Below are positions 1 to 11,410 of a DNA stretch of 64,000 bases, piece by piece; within the stretch, counting starts at the first letter, position 1; each line of letters opens with the position of its first letter. Source of the stretch: Rutpela maculata (taxonomy: Eukaryota; Arthropoda; Insecta; Coleoptera; Cerambycidae). The translations under genes were made by a program, and so were the position numbers. The stretch lies in the NCBI GenBank assembly GCA_936432065.2, contig OW386292.2:135299460-135363459 (forward strand), in the 5' to 3' direction. The notes beneath the pieces were generated by a model. That model was not told where the DNA came from. It did not search any database and saw nothing but the letters and a program-made list of their open reading frames with translations.

Positions 1-247
1 CTTTACTGTCAGTAGTGTCATTCCCAAGTCTGATAAACTGATATAGTTGTACTGCGTTACATCAGATTAGTTAAAGTCATTGGCGGCATTTTTTTTTTAT
101 TTTTTATTTTTTTTAACTCCTTTCGGTGGAGACAACCTACTGTTAAATTTTCCGCATATCATGGTAGATCACGTTCTATACATACATATATAAAACATAA
201 AATATTAAGTGAAAACAGGTGCATAATTACAAACAAAAAATATACAT
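1..247. other. Unassigned AT-rich sequence
   Basis: No open frame, RNA gene or clear repeat end is visible. The recognisable LINE reading frame begins near 248, so this is either flanking DNA or the decayed upstream part of that element. Confidence 0.4.
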
Positions 248-2501
248 ATGTGGTTACATACCGAAGAAGTTTTAGAAGCGATAGGATCTTTAAATAATTC
301 TCAGTCTGTTGACATTTATGAGCTAAATAGTACTATTATAAAAGAAACTGCAGACATAATTGCACCTATATTAACAATACTGATAAATGCATGTTTTATG
401 TCAGGCGAATATCCTGACGCTTTTAAAATTTCAAAAATTATACCTCTCTTTAAGAAAGGAGATCCAAATTCTCTAGACAATTACCGTCCCATTTCCATTA
501 TTCCTATTTTTTCGAAAATCATGGAAAAAATTTTAAAAACCAGGTTGATCAAAATTAGAGAATATTATTTAGGTATTATGCAAATCACAACTTACACACT
601 TTTTTATTTATTATGAAAATACCTACTTTCTGTATATTGTTGCCCTAATCTGGGCACGCTAATATACTAGTTAGGTAAATACTTTAAAACACTTATTATT
701 GGAGAACCAATCAAAACAACTACTCTCCTAGCTAATACTGACGAAGTATTGAATTACATGATAGGATTCTTAGCATTTTAAAGAAAAAAAATATTGAAAA
801 TACTTAAATCATTTATTTACATTTAGTCATTTACACTTTTTTATTTAATATGAAATTATCTATTTTCTGTATATTGGTACCTTAACCGGGTCACGCTAAT
901 ATACTACTTAGCAAAACACTTTAAAACACTCATTATTGTAGTATATTAGCGTGACCCGGTTAAGGTACCAATATACAGAAAATAGATAATTTCATATTAA
1001 ATAAAAAAGTGTAAATGACTAAATGTAAATAAATGATTTAAGTATTTTCAATATTTTTTTTCTTTAAAATGCTAAGAATCCTATCATGTAATTCAATACT
1101 TCGTCAGTATTAGCTAGGAGAGTAGTTGTTTTGATTGGTTCTCCAATAATAAGTGTTTTAAAGTATTTACCTAACTAGTATATTAGCGTGCCCAGATTAG
1201 GGCAACAATATACAGAAAGTAGGTATTTTCATAATAAATAAAAAAGTGTGTAAGTTGTGATTTGCATAATACCTAAATAATATTCTCTAATCATGATAAA
1301 AGCAGGTTGATCAAATACCTAGATGACAACTGCCTTCTGTGTTCCCATCAATTTGGATTTCGTAAAAATTGCTCAACCACACAAGCTATATTAGAAATCG
1401 TGGGTGATATAGTCGATGGCCTTGAAGAGGGAAATCACACAATGATTACACTGTGTGACCTTACCAAGGCCTTCGACTGTGTCGCTCACGATATTTTGCT
1501 AGAAAAAATGTCATACTATGGTTTTAGAGGTGTTCCACTATTACTTTTCAGTTCTTACTTAAATAATAGAAAACAATGCGTTGCAGTTAATAATACCACA
1601 TCTGAATGCAATTTTGTTACGAATGGTGTGCCTCAAGGTTCCGTCCTTGGACCCATATTATTTATAATATATATTAATGATTTGTATTACTATTTAAGTC
1701 CCAAAAAGTGTATTCTCTTTGCTGACGACACCACCTTGTTAAGTTCTGAAAAAAGTTTGTTAAATCTAACTAAAATGGCAAAAGAAACGGAAGAAAAAGC
1801 TGAGAATTGGTTCTCAGCAAATAAACTTAAATTAAACAGAGAAAAAACACAGAATCTCATTTTTTCCTCAAATGTTAATATCACTGAAGGTAGTACTGTA
1901 AATTTACTGGGAGTCACTTTGGATGACAAGCTAAACTGGTCTGCTCATGTGGATCAGTTGGGCAGGAAGCTGTCCAGTATGATCTTTTTACTTCGTCGAA
2001 TGAAAAATATTTTAAGTCCTCAAATTCTTAAAACTACTTATTTTTCCTTATTCCATAGTCATATCTGCTATGCAACTATTCTGTGGGGTAACTCAACGCA
2101 TGCCCAAAAAATTTTTATACTGCAAAAAAAAAGCCATTCGCATTATAGCAGGTGCAGGAATGACTGACCATTGCCAACCTATATTTATTAAATTGGGCAT
2201 AATGCCCATTCCTTCATTATTTATTTTTTTTACCCTATTGGAAATTCACAAAAATATTATTAACTTCAACAGTCAATCGGATATTCATCATTATTCTACT
2301 AGATCTGGTAGTTTATTAAGAACTCGTTGTTTTAGGTTAACTAACTCGCAAAAAAATTCATTAAATTTAAATATATATAATAAATTGCCGACGAATATTA
2401 AATCGTTGAATTACAGTTGTTTTAAACGTAAAATAAAATATGTTATTTTAAGAAACTGTTTTTATTCGGTGGCTGATTATTTAGATTTTGTAAGTTTATA
2501 A
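248..2501 (+). pseudogene. Jockey-like LINE reverse transcriptase, split and frameshifted
   Basis: This is the reverse-transcriptase part of a non-LTR retrotransposon, which copies element RNA at a nicked target. The order is the finger motif DNYRPISI (about 478-505), then, after an inserted palindrome at 554-1302, QFGFRKNCSTTQA, DLTKAFDCVAHD, the box NGVPQGSVLGP, the catalytic FADD motif (about 1717-1728) and the C-terminal ILWGNS region. Removing the insertion and one copy of its target repeat restores a continuous frame. A second break is a frame change in an A-run near 2126-2134; the second frame continues to a stop at 2499-2501. The 5' part with the endonuclease is absent, so this is a truncated dead copy. 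The clade is inferred from motif style only. Confidence 0.85.
554..1302. mobile_element. Foldback (snap-back) element, near-perfect palindrome
   Basis: Two arms of about 350 bp (554-904 and 939-1302) are almost perfect reverse complements around a loop of about 35 nt. Each arm holds two diverged direct copies of a unit containing TCACGCTAATATACTA and ACTTTAAAACACT. The element interrupts LINE coding sequence and is flanked by a 13-bp repeat, CAGGTTGATCAAA, at 541-553 and 1303-1315. No protein is encoded. Related copies lie at 53645-54160 (a single arm) and 60377-60905 (shorter arms). The near identity of the arms suggests a young insertion or arm-to-arm conversion. Confidence 0.85.
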
Positions 2502-2732
2502 ATTAATAACCTTTTTATAGTGTGGTATGTATATTTGTGTGGAACACATTTCGGTATCTGCGTTTGCATTTATATTTGTGGTTGCGTGTATTATATTTTT
2601 ATATTGTATTATTTTAATAATATTTGACTGAAATTTTTATATTTTTATAAAGTTTTTATATTTATCTTTATATGTAGATGATTGTATTTTGACATGCTAC
2701 AAATGTACCTGACAAGTATGTAATGTAGTCAA

Positions 2733-2765
2733 ATAAAATGAGTATGAGTATGAGTATGAGTATAT
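2733..2765 (+). repeat. TGAGTA microsatellite tail of LINE
   Basis: Four copies of ATGAGT/TGAGTA follow an AAATAAA run at the 3' end of the LINE. Short tandem repeats are a usual 3' end in several LINE clades, so this likely marks the element's end. Confidence 0.6.
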
Positions 2766-2793
2766 ACAGATACATTTTGATAACAAATTAAAA

Positions 2794-3240
2794 TTAATAA
2801 TTTATGTCGGCATTTAAGAACTCAACAAAATTATAAAATGCGTTTTCTGTAAAAATTTCTTTTATCTTTTGTTTGAATTGCTTAAAATTTAGATTTATAA
2901 TGGTCTGTGGTACTTTATTAAAAAATAATGGTTCGTAATAATTTTTGGCACCTCGACTGTGGTTTAGTTTTATATAATTTATTTTAATGTGACCACTATT
3001 TCTGGTATTATGGGAATGTATATCACTTACAAGACTACATTGATTTAAGTTCATTTTAACAAACAAAAGACATTCATAAATACACGCAGAGGGCAAAGTT
3101 AAAATTTTTAAATCCTTAAATTTCTCCCTAACATCCTCTTTAAAACCCATAAAACACATAGATCGAATGGCATGGCGCTGTATAGAAAATACTCTGATTA
3201 CCGAAAGACTAAAGAAGGTAGGCTGTTTTTACTACTTGCA
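2794..3240 (-). pseudogene. LINE reverse-transcriptase C-terminal fragment
   Basis: The reverse strand encodes the tail of a LINE polyprotein. It contains the RAIRSM-type helix (VFSIQRHAIRSMCFMGF) and ends in FKQKIKEIFTENAFYNFVEF, followed by a stop near 2794. The same ending style occurs in the plus-strand LINEs at 2501 and 28340. Catalytic motifs are missing. It lies tail to tail with the plus-strand LINE to its left. Confidence 0.7.
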
Positions 3241-3433
3241 TTGGTACATGTACAAGGTTTCTTATTAAGTATAAAGTCTTATTAAGTTTACAAAATCTAT
3301 TTGGTCTCCCAGGTAAGGAGAGGATCTAATTACACTCCAAGAAATTTCGTACAGTCCGGGTTTTTTACGCTGTCTAAATTAGTATGAAAATACCATGTTT
3401 GTTGTTTTTTCATTATTTAGTAGTAGTTTATTT

Positions 3434-3462
3434 GTGTGAACCAGTTTTGAAAGCTGGTTCAC
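3434..3462. repeat. Perfect 10-bp-stem hairpin
   Basis: TGTGAACCAG and CTGGTTCACA form a perfect inverted repeat with a loop of about 9 nt. No following T-run or gene suggests a function. Confidence 0.5.
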
Positions 3463-3496
3463 AGTTAGTTAATAGTTAATTAATAGTCAGTTAGTT

Positions 3497-3735
3497 AATA
3501 AGTACTAATAGGCATTGAAAATATCTAGCTTTAAAAATAACTTGAAACTTATTTATTGCATAAATGTTAAAACCATAAACGATATAATTCAAAGCCTATT
3601 TAAATCTTAATGGAATTTAAGAAGCTAATAAAAACATTTAAAAAGATTCAATAAAACAGAAGACTATTATATAACTCTAATACAACTTTCTTAAAACGTT
3701 GTGAAGTGCAAACGACTTTTAAATTGTTTTTTGGT
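3497..3735 (+). repeat. Fragment of CCCA-ended element (second copy at 38.7-39.1 kb)
   Basis: The stretch from TTAATAAGTACTAATAGG through TTAAAACCATAAA to a right end near CTTTTAAATTGTT matches 38760-39146 closely in the same orientation, with internal differences. It is the right end of the larger element described at 36614-39146. Confidence 0.65.
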
Positions 3736-3745
3736 CACCCAGCTG

Positions 3746-4015
3746 TTACCTATGAGATTCTCCATGTTTCTTCAGATAATTTTTATGTTTCGTCTGGAAC
3801 GAACAAAAGTCACACTTATACATCGTCACTTCGGACACATCTTTATGTACCAGTATATGTCGTCTGAGGCAGGTTCTATACTTCGTCCGGAAATTACAAA
3901 ATTCACACTGGTGCATAGTTACCTCAGACGAGTCCATGTGTGTCAACATATGCGCTCGCAAGTTGCGTTTCAGCTTCGTCTGAAAGGGGCAGGACTCGCA
4001 ATGGTACATCTTTAC
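3746..4015 (-). CDS. Gene A exon 5: last three C2H2 fingers and stop
   Basis: The acceptor TTTATAG precedes GTAAAGATG at 4015. The exon encodes VKMYHCESC and two further fingers, each C-x2-C-x12-H-x3-H, and ends in HGESHR and a stop at 3746. The preceding exon ends in HVNPSE, so the junction gives PSE-VKMYHC. That matches the PSEVTMYKC linker repeated through this family and is strong evidence that the two exons belong together. It could otherwise be a solitary remnant, which is less likely. Confidence 0.75.
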   Translation of the reverse strand, partial: VKMYHCESCPFQTKLKRNLRAHMLTHMDSSEVTMHQCEFCNFRTKYRTCLRRHILVHKDVSEVTMYKCDFCSFQTKHKNYLKKHGESHR

Positions 4016-4539
4016 CTATAAATGAATTTAGTTATAATCCCAAGTAATACTAGTGGAACTCTTATTATGCTAAAAGCTTTATAAATGGCACGTTATGCAG
4101 AAGCTTCAGCCCTAAATTGCTAATAAAACAGTTGGATTGAATAAGTTTGCTGGTAAGATGTTCTCAGAACAAAGACATAAAGCTACTTTATAACAGCATC
4201 TTATACACTTTTTTTTACTTCATAAGGTTGTGTAAGACTGATGGTCATGATTTTTGCGCACAATGCCGCATAGCGGAGAGTGCGTATTTCCATGAGTGCG
4301 TAATTGCTTTACAACTCGAATTATGTACTATACTTTACCTACGATCATATTTATTTATTTATTTAGTAAAATCTGAATTTAGTTTACTAGTCAACAGTAT
4401 TATTCAACAAATATTATGTCACTTTAAAATTACGTGGGTGCATTTGTCTTTTTAAAGCCCACGTCAGCGAACTAAGCCACCTATATTTGCGTCTCCTGTG
4501 CGTTTTGTTTACCGTGCGATTTGTTTACAGTGCATTTTG

Positions 4540-5700
4540 TTTACAATATGTAAAATTCAACTTACACAGATGGCAGGTTTTTTACTATTTACAGTAGTGA
4601 TCGTAGGTAAAAGCTTTTAAAGCAAGATTTTACAACAATATAGTTATTTACGCCAAAAACCATCTATGTCACTTAATATTGGTTAATTATAAAAACGTTT
4701 TATGTGCGGTAGGAGTATCTTATAAAGCATTTATACAACTGAAATTATTTTTTACACTTATATACTTGCAATCATCTGCCTTTATAAAACCCTTAAAGTC
4801 TAAACTTACTCAGAATGAATTAAAACACAAAATATACATTGGTCACAATTGAGAATGTCAAGAAGGCTCACTTATTAAGATTAAAGCAACAACTTGGCAT
4901 TTTCGATTTTTTGTGACCAATGTAGCAATCGCAGTGCTATAGTAAAGCAAAGAAAGAATCATAGGTTCAGTGGGTTCTATATAAAAGTTGTATAAAAGCT
5001 GCATAAAGCCAAAAGTCAGAGTACTTTTTATTAGTTTATAATTGCTTTATAAGTGAGCTTATAAAGTAAGTTGGATTTATAAAAAGCAAAAGTATTGTGT
5101 TACGGATTCATAACTGTTTCTGTAGTGATCTTCGAACAGATTGTATTTTCTAAAACTGATTGTGACGGAGCCGCCACTGTTAGCTGGTGTAATTTATTTC
5201 ACTTGAAGGGGAAAATATTTATAGTAATCACCCAGGTAGCAATTTGGTATTTTATAAAAGCTGCAGAAATGTTTCTGACACAAAATTTATAAAACATTAG
5301 TCTCAGAAACACAGCTATAAATGTAAAATTGGCACCATCTTATAAAATACTTCGGTCACTGTCGATAGTTTGTAAGGCCTATGGCAACCATTACAAAATA
5401 ATTGTATGAACAATTCCGCAGGCTCTAAGAAAATTCGGTATCACCACTATAAAACAGTTTTATTGAAGCTTAAATTAATTGCATTATAAAACATATACTG
5501 TACTGTTTCTTATTATTGCTATAAAAGAAAATTACTGTGAAGAGACACACACCAACAAAATAAAACGATTTCTTAAATGTATTCAAAAAGTCGCACACAT
5601 ATACTTGCATACAAATATATAATATGCTGATCTCTATATACCAAGCTATCAATCATTTTACTGGATAGTGGATAAGAACTTGCTTTCAATAATTATTTTA
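4540..5700. repeat. TTATAAAA-motif-rich repetitive sequence in gene A intron 4
   Basis: TTATAAA/TTTATAA recurs roughly every 30-60 bp. A candidate element end, CCCAGGTAGCAATTTGG, lies at 5231, like the CCCAAGTAGCAA end at 58073. No coding frame is convincing. The right boundary is unclear. Confidence 0.5.
4837..4924. mobile_element. Tiny MITE-like inverted repeat, 88 bp
   Basis: ACATTGGTCACAA at the left and TTGTGACCAATGT at the right are perfect inverses, and the similarity continues imperfectly inward to about 28 bp. A clear target duplication was not found. Confidence 0.5.
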
Positions 5701-6330
5701 GAGAAGTGTTAACCTATACAGGCTGCAATTTTTGATGCAAAAGAAATTTTACTCTAAATTATGCTTGATGAATTTTAAGTGCCCCTCGTGTTTACTGAAG
5801 GTTTCTAATAATTTGTGGATTTTTTAAAAATCGATTTTACATTTTAAAATTTTTTTACAATAAATTAACGCCAATTTGTTTTAATCACCATACCTTTATA
5901 ATTAGCACGTATTAACTGCCATAAATATTAATAAAAATGTGATATTTAAACTTTATATGTCTTGTCATATTTACGGCCTCGAACACTGACCTCATGAAAT
6001 GGCTTCCTTCTATAAAATAATTTTGTGTTAACAACAAGCAAGATAATTAAACCAAAGGCGATTCCTACAAAATATCTATAAAATAATGTGTTTTAAAGGT
6101 GACGGTCTTGTGACAAGGTCTTATCTTAAATGAAAAATATAAAAAATTTTATTCACAAATGTCTTATTTCGTATTTTTGTTATAACTTGTAAGAGAAAAA
6201 AAAACACCTGTAATAATCGGAATCACAAACATTTTGAAAAAAACTAATTTATTGTAACTATTAAACTGCATGTTAAGTTTTCATTTTAACACCATTGTTC
6301 ATTTTATGAAAATTTTAGTGAAGTAATGTG

Positions 6331-6650
6331 CATCGCAGTTAGTACTTAGATGGGTGACCCATCTAGGGAAACACAGCGATCTCGTCCCACCTTCTAGCGG
6401 CTTGTATATCAGTGTATACTTGGAAGCTATGTAACTTCATAACGAGGATTACATAGTGGATATACCATCCTTCAGAGGGAATGTAAAGCAGGCGGTCCCT
6501 TGTCTATTAAATGTTAGGCAAGTAAAAGATCCTCTTCTTACGAGAAGAGGTTCGGCAAAATTTCCAGGTTGGGGGTAGCTCATCTCCTGACGTCGGTGAT
6601 AGGCCCTGGTAGCGGAAACAGGCCGACGTTAAATTAGTAGATAAAAAAAA
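6331..6650 (+). mobile_element. 5S-rRNA-derived SINE, copy 1
   Basis: The head GTTAGTACTTAGATGGGTGA matches the internal promoter part of insect 5S rRNA (intermediate element and box C), followed by GGGAAACACAGCG. A body of about 230 bp and an A-rich tail at 6642-6650 follow. The copy at 35541-35880 shares the head, body and tail. SINEs with 5S-derived heads form the SINE3 class; transcription by RNA polymerase III is inferred from the retained box C. Confidence 0.75.
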
Positions 6651-6899
6651 AATTAAAAATTTTCACTAATCTCCCTAATGCTTGAAAAATTTCTGGTAAA
6701 TAATTAAAGCACGTGGAGGATTCGGTAAGAAAATTTCACTCCTAAATTAAATAAAAAAACAAATAATGTAAGAATGACATCTAGATTAGTTTAGTTTATG
6801 TTAGTTAGTAGGCTGTGTAATACATAAAAAGGTTGGGTTCATCCTTGAAATATAAGTAAGAAAGGAGGCTGATGAGGAATACTTGATCAATATGGCGGA

Positions 6900-7745
6900 T
6901 AACCTTGGGATCGGTAACATTTTTTGTAATATTGGAATTATTTTTTCTTCATGCAGAACTTTTTATAAAGGATAGAATTTTCTATTAACTCACTAATCAA
7001 AAATATTTCCCATGCGGTGTGCACTTTCTGCCAGGCAGGCAAATATATTCACTGTTAGACATTACAGAGGTAAACACGAAGTATAAAATTTGAAAAATTA
7101 TACACGTAAAATCTTCCAATACGATTCTGCTCATTTAATTAGAGCCCACTTCATCTCAGAAAACAGCTGTTTGTGGTTTTCCATACATTGCGCGTTGTGG
7201 GACAATATGCTGCTAGGTAACTTTCACGCGATTCTTATACAATAAATTACTTACTTTCGCCATACTTTTGTAACTTTTTTATAATAAATATGTTAGGATT
7301 GTGTTGTAAATGCAGTTACTGAGATAGTATTGGTGCAATTTGCATAATTAACCTAAAAATTTGTTTTTTAAAGTTTTTTCCATTGTCCTGAATCTGATAT
7401 TTTAAATTTCTACTTTAGCACGTATGACCTACACCGGTCTGCTCCATGTTAGACACAACTTCTGATGAAATATAAACACATAGCTGACACAAGAAATCAG
7501 TTGTTTCAAATATATTTTATTACATAGCAGCAGCATTTTTATGTTCACGTAAACAATTTTATTTTGTAACTATTTTATTGACGTTGCCATATTGTAGTAG
7601 ACTGCAACGCTATATAATAATTATATAGCAGAACTCTTAAACAACAATTTACTTTCAATAGCAAAACTGTTCCAAATAGTGCTTTAATGCAACTGTTTTA
7701 TAAGATGATAGAAAACAACTATAAAATAATTTTAATACACAGTGT
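6900..7745 (-). mobile_element. Family-B element, internally deleted copy (right portion)
   Basis: Read on the reverse strand, this matches 58400-59700 in blocks. Shared landmarks are TGGCAGAAAGTGCA (near 7030), the AAACAGCTG-containing stretch near 7165, TTGCATAATTAACC (near 7350) and ATCAGTTGTTTC (near 7500). It lacks the ORF-bearing segment present at 58770-59220 in the other copy. The remaining end of this copy resumes at 9531-9650, so the mariner at 7807-9528 split it. Confidence 0.65.
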
Positions 7746-7806
7746 GTGCCCGAATGGAGTTGACAAGAGGAAAAACATCTCTATTATTGATTTTACGACG
7801 AAAGGT

Positions 7807-9528
7807 CATTCTTTATAAAAAATGAATTTACCATGTAAAAATCTTAAATCAGATGTACCGGGTGTTAATAAATTAAGAAAACATCTAAATGCCTCAAGAG
7901 AGAAGTACCTTAATTTATTATTTTCGACAAAAGGTTTATAAAACAAAGTGGTTTATAATCCAAAATAAAGCCTAAATACAAATTATGAAGTATGTATTTT
8001 GACTTTTATATTTTTATTGTGTTTATCTTTTTACGTTGAATTTATTAATATGAATAAGAATTCAAATTAAGAAACAGAGTGTGCTGTCGATAATATTGAA
8101 CTGACAAACGTCATTGTGACATTGTGTAGAATATTACTATCTTACATCTGCATTTATTAGTGTTCTGTTGATCATTTAAAAAATGTTTACCAAACAAGAA
8201 TGAATTTATCTGATCAAATGTTATGGGATTGGAGACGTCTTTTATCGATATGCAATTAACCTTTTCCACCAAAAGTTCCCTAACACAGCGGTATCACGCC
8301 AATCATTGCGCAAACTTGTAGAAAAATTCAATGAAACTGGATCTGTACTGGATGTCAAAAAACCCAAGAAAAAGTACAATGATGACGATGCGGCAACACT
8401 TTTGGCAATAAATTCAGTAATAGAAAACCCGAAATTATCTTTACGGAAACGCTCACAAAGACTGGAAGTAAGTAAAAGTTATTTACAGAGAATTTATATG
8501 GAAAACAAAGTTCAACCGTTTAAAATAAGGTTCAGACATACACTTGAAAATGGGGATGAAGAGAAGCGATAGGATTTTTGTTTATGAGTCGGTAAGAATT
8601 ACCTCATAGATAGAAGTTTTCACAGAATGTATTTTTTTACTGATGAAGCAACATTTTGTAAAAATGGCCACGTTTCATCACAAAACAGTCGTTATTGGGC
8701 TTTTGAAAATCCAAACAATGTCATTCACAAACGAAGTCAACGTTATAAAAAAGTGAATGTATGGTGTGGGATTTTTTATGATCGAATAGTTGGTCCATAT
8801 TTCTTAGAAGAAAATTTAAATCAGCATGTTTATTTGGACCTTTTGGAAAACTTTGTATTGCCATTTATAAACACTCTGCAACTGGAAGTAACGCGTAACA
8901 TTTTTTGGCAACAAGACAGTTGCCCAGCTCATTCTTCAGTTTTGGTTTGGCAGTGGTTGACAGATCACTTCAGACCCAGATAGATGGGAAGATATGCTCC
9001 AATTAATTTTTCTGCAAGCTTACACCAATGGATTTTTTTCTGTGGGGTGTTTTAAAACAGAAAGTTTATGCAGATGACCTGCCGCACGATCGAGAAACAC
9101 TAAAAGCACGAATGCAAGACGTGGTGAATGAAGTGAAAGTACCCTCAACCATTCGTAGGGTCTATGGTGATTTTATTAAAAGGATGGAGAAATGTGTTGA
9201 GGTTGGAGGAGGCTATGTAGAATAAATTGTTTTTCCACAATCGTTGAAGTTAATGTTATTATGTTATGTTAATGTTTGAAAAAAAAAAATGTAAGTTGAC
9301 ATAAATGTAAAAGTCAAAATTTAGACTTCATAATTTGTATTTAGGCTTTATTTTGGATTATAAATAACTTTGTTTTATAAACATTTTGCCCAAAATAATA
9401 AATAAAGGTACTTCTCTCTTGAGGCATTTTGATGTTTTCTTAATTTATTAACATCCGGTACACCTGATCTAAGATTTTTATATGGTAAATTCATTTTTTC
9501 GACAAGCAGAATTTTTTACAAAGAATGA
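7807..9528 (+). mobile_element. Tc1/mariner-superfamily transposon with long TIRs
   Basis: Inverted repeats of nearly 200 bp flank a transposase remnant. The left arm runs about 7807-8000 and the right about 9320-9528; both contain CTCAAGAGAGAAGTACCT and CCAAAATAAAGCCTAAATAC. The right arm has about 16 extra bases near its outer end. The element lies within a family-B copy. TIRs this long are not usual for classic mariner and may be a family trait. Confidence 0.8.
8183..9225 (+). pseudogene. Mariner-type DDD/E transposase, inactivated
   Basis: Reading starts at the ATG at 8183 (MFTKQE) and meets TGA at once (8201). It continues through a helix-turn-helix region (VSRQSLRKLVEKFNETGSV) and meets TAG near 8570. 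The catalytic part shows FTDEATF with the first Asp, GIFYDRIVGPYF, WQQDSCPAHSS with the second Asp, and after a stop and frameshift PMDFFLWG with the third acidic residue. Roughly 38 codons separate the last two. Length is near the 345 residues usual for mariner. It can no longer make transposase; it would have cut and pasted the flanking TIRs. Confidence 0.85.
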
Positions 9529-9530
9529 AT

Positions 9531-9650
9531 TTCTTAACTGCTTTATAAGGTATTTCATAATTTAGCTGTGAAAACATTTTATTGATAAATTTATCAAACA
9601 GATCAGATAAAACAAATTTGCTCATTGGGAAGGTTTACCCCATTAGTAAA
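9531..9650 (-). mobile_element. Family-B element, remaining left end
   Basis: CTTTATAAGGTATTTCATAA and the following bases match the reverse complement of 58180-58290. With 6900-7745 this shows that the mariner landed inside an older family-B copy. Confidence 0.6.
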
Positions 9651-9933
9651 TATTGATAAGCACAGTGAACTCCCATCCCGTTCCCGACTATTAAAGCTGT
9701 TGTGCTCTGCTACGTGACCCCATCAATAAAATCTACATTTTAAAAATTTTTTTAGCATGACGCACCTGCAAGAAAACTATGGCACTTATGTTTTCTTCAT
9801 TGTTACCGACAATGTGATTAAGTCATTAGGGTTCCGACAGGTAGAAAATCATACCCTAAAGCTCCGGATCTATAGTAATCTAATGTAAAACTACTCCTGT
9901 TATATGCACTTTAAAAATGTATTGTTATATTAC

Positions 9934-10708
9934 CTCAGATGGATTCACGTGAGTCAACATGTGTGCACGCAACCCAAAGTTACGTTTCGTTTGAAACGGA
10001 CAAATATCACATCGGAACATAGTCAACTCTGAAGCGTCTTTGTGAGTCAACGAATGCACCTTAAGAACCCCTTTGTGTTTGGTCTGGAATTCACAAGACT
10101 GGCACTGGTACATCGTTACTTCGGACGCATCCTTATGGATCAGCAGATGTAGTTTAAGCGCTCTCTTATATTTCGTCTTAAATGTACAAAATCCACATTG
10201 GTACAATCTCACTTCTGAAGTGTTCAAATGTGTGTGGATATCCTCCCCTTCACACTGTAAACTTGTTATTTCTGAAGGGTCCACATGGATCAACTTATGC
10301 GCACTGAGGACTTCTTCGTTATGTGTCTGGAAAGGACAAAATTTGCAGCTATGTAATCCCACTTCTGAAGAGTCCTTTTTTCGTCGAATGACGCCATTTT
10401 TTGTACGATGGGGGCGAGCTTTACTCCGGGGCGTCGTTACTGCTGAGGATTTATGTGACAGCAAATGATTCGGAATTTCCCCTTGTAAAGGATTTTTGTG
10501 ATCAACCATGTGCCGTTGAAGAAGATAGTTATATCGAGTCACATATGGGCAAAGATCACAGTGATGCAATTCTGTTGTTTGAGGGTGTTTATTCGATATG
10601 TGTGTGTGAAGATCACACTTATACTCTGTCCCAAAAGAACAAGAATCACACTGGTACTTGAATGTAGTTATTCCAGAGGTACTTTCTTGACCGCTATCGA
10701 TCTGGAAA
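9934..10708 (-). CDS. Gene A exon 4: six C2H2 fingers plus a degenerate one
   Basis: The acceptor ATATTTTCAG lies just above 10708. The first base completes the codon split after exon 3 (AG plus T gives Ser). Fingers in order begin YQCDSC, HHCDLC, HSCKFC, then YQCGFC, YQCQSC and FRCDIC. Between the third and fourth is LQCEGEDIHTHL, a finger that has lost its second Cys and its spacing. A basic insert (PRSKARPHRTKNG) separates fingers two and three. The exon ends HVNPSE at 9934 with donor GTAATA; without splicing a stop follows two codons later. Confidence 0.8.
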
Positions 10709-10786
10709 CTGAAAATATTAAACGTTTTTTAAGAATTCTATCAAAAATTCAATAAGAGATTTTTACTTGCAACAAAATTTTTTTGT

Positions 10787-11230
10787 CCAAAATTGGCTTC
10801 AGCGCATCAAAATACTACTTCGGACAAGACCTTTTTTTTTTTTGCTCTTTTTTAGGAGACAAAAGAGGGAAACTGACATGATAGAAGAAAATATTTTGTC
10901 CAAAATTGGCTTCAGCGGATCAAAATACTTTAAAAAAAAGTTACGTCAGAACGTTGGGACAAGCAAGACCTCATTTTGGCCTTTTTTAGGGTAGAGGAAA
11001 ACTGAAACGGTATAATTTTTTTTTTTTGTTTAAAATTGGCTTCAGCGCATCAAAATACTTGAGAAAAGTTAGATCAGAACCTTAGGACAAGACCTTTTTT
11101 TTTTCTCTTTTTAGGAGATAAAAGGAGTGGTAGAGAAAGAATGAGATAGTAGAAAATTTTTTCTTTCCCAAAATTGGCTTCAGCACATCAAGATGCTTCT
11201 AAAAAGTTAGATAAGAACCTTATGGTGCGG
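10787..11230 (+). repeat. Four-unit tandem repeat, 113-138 bp period
   Basis: AATTGGCTTCAGC starts units at 10791, 10904, 11034 and 11172. Each is followed by CATCAAAATAC-like sequence, a CAAGACC or GAACC stretch and a T-run. It sits in gene A intron 3. No coding capacity is seen; it could be a local satellite or the internal array of a transposon. Confidence 0.7.
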
Positions 11231-11410
11231 GAGCTAAGTGGCTTTTTCAGACACTCATCGTTACAAGCATTTTCTATGCGCTGATTAATTCTATCGAACT
11301 TAAATAACGACAAAATAGACTTCTGGTATATGTCAGCTCGTCGAGTTGGCCATGGTTCAAGATATAAAAATCAGTGAAATTATATCATCGTTACAAAGCC
11401 AATTTTTTTT

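Noticed and set aside
248..2501. CRISPR array or other direct-repeat system near the left end
   Set aside because: Repeats here are unit copies within a foldback element, too long and too few, in a eukaryotic LINE context.
3701..4021. Plus-strand 106-residue ORF
   Set aside because: Shadow of gene A exon 5 fingers.
6331..6400. Genuine 5S rRNA gene
   Set aside because: Only the internal-promoter part is 5S-like; the 5' third and 3' end differ and an unrelated SINE body follows.
10073..10755. Plus-strand ORFs opposite gene A exon 4
   Set aside because: Shadows of the minus-strand finger exon, which has clear C2H2 spacing.
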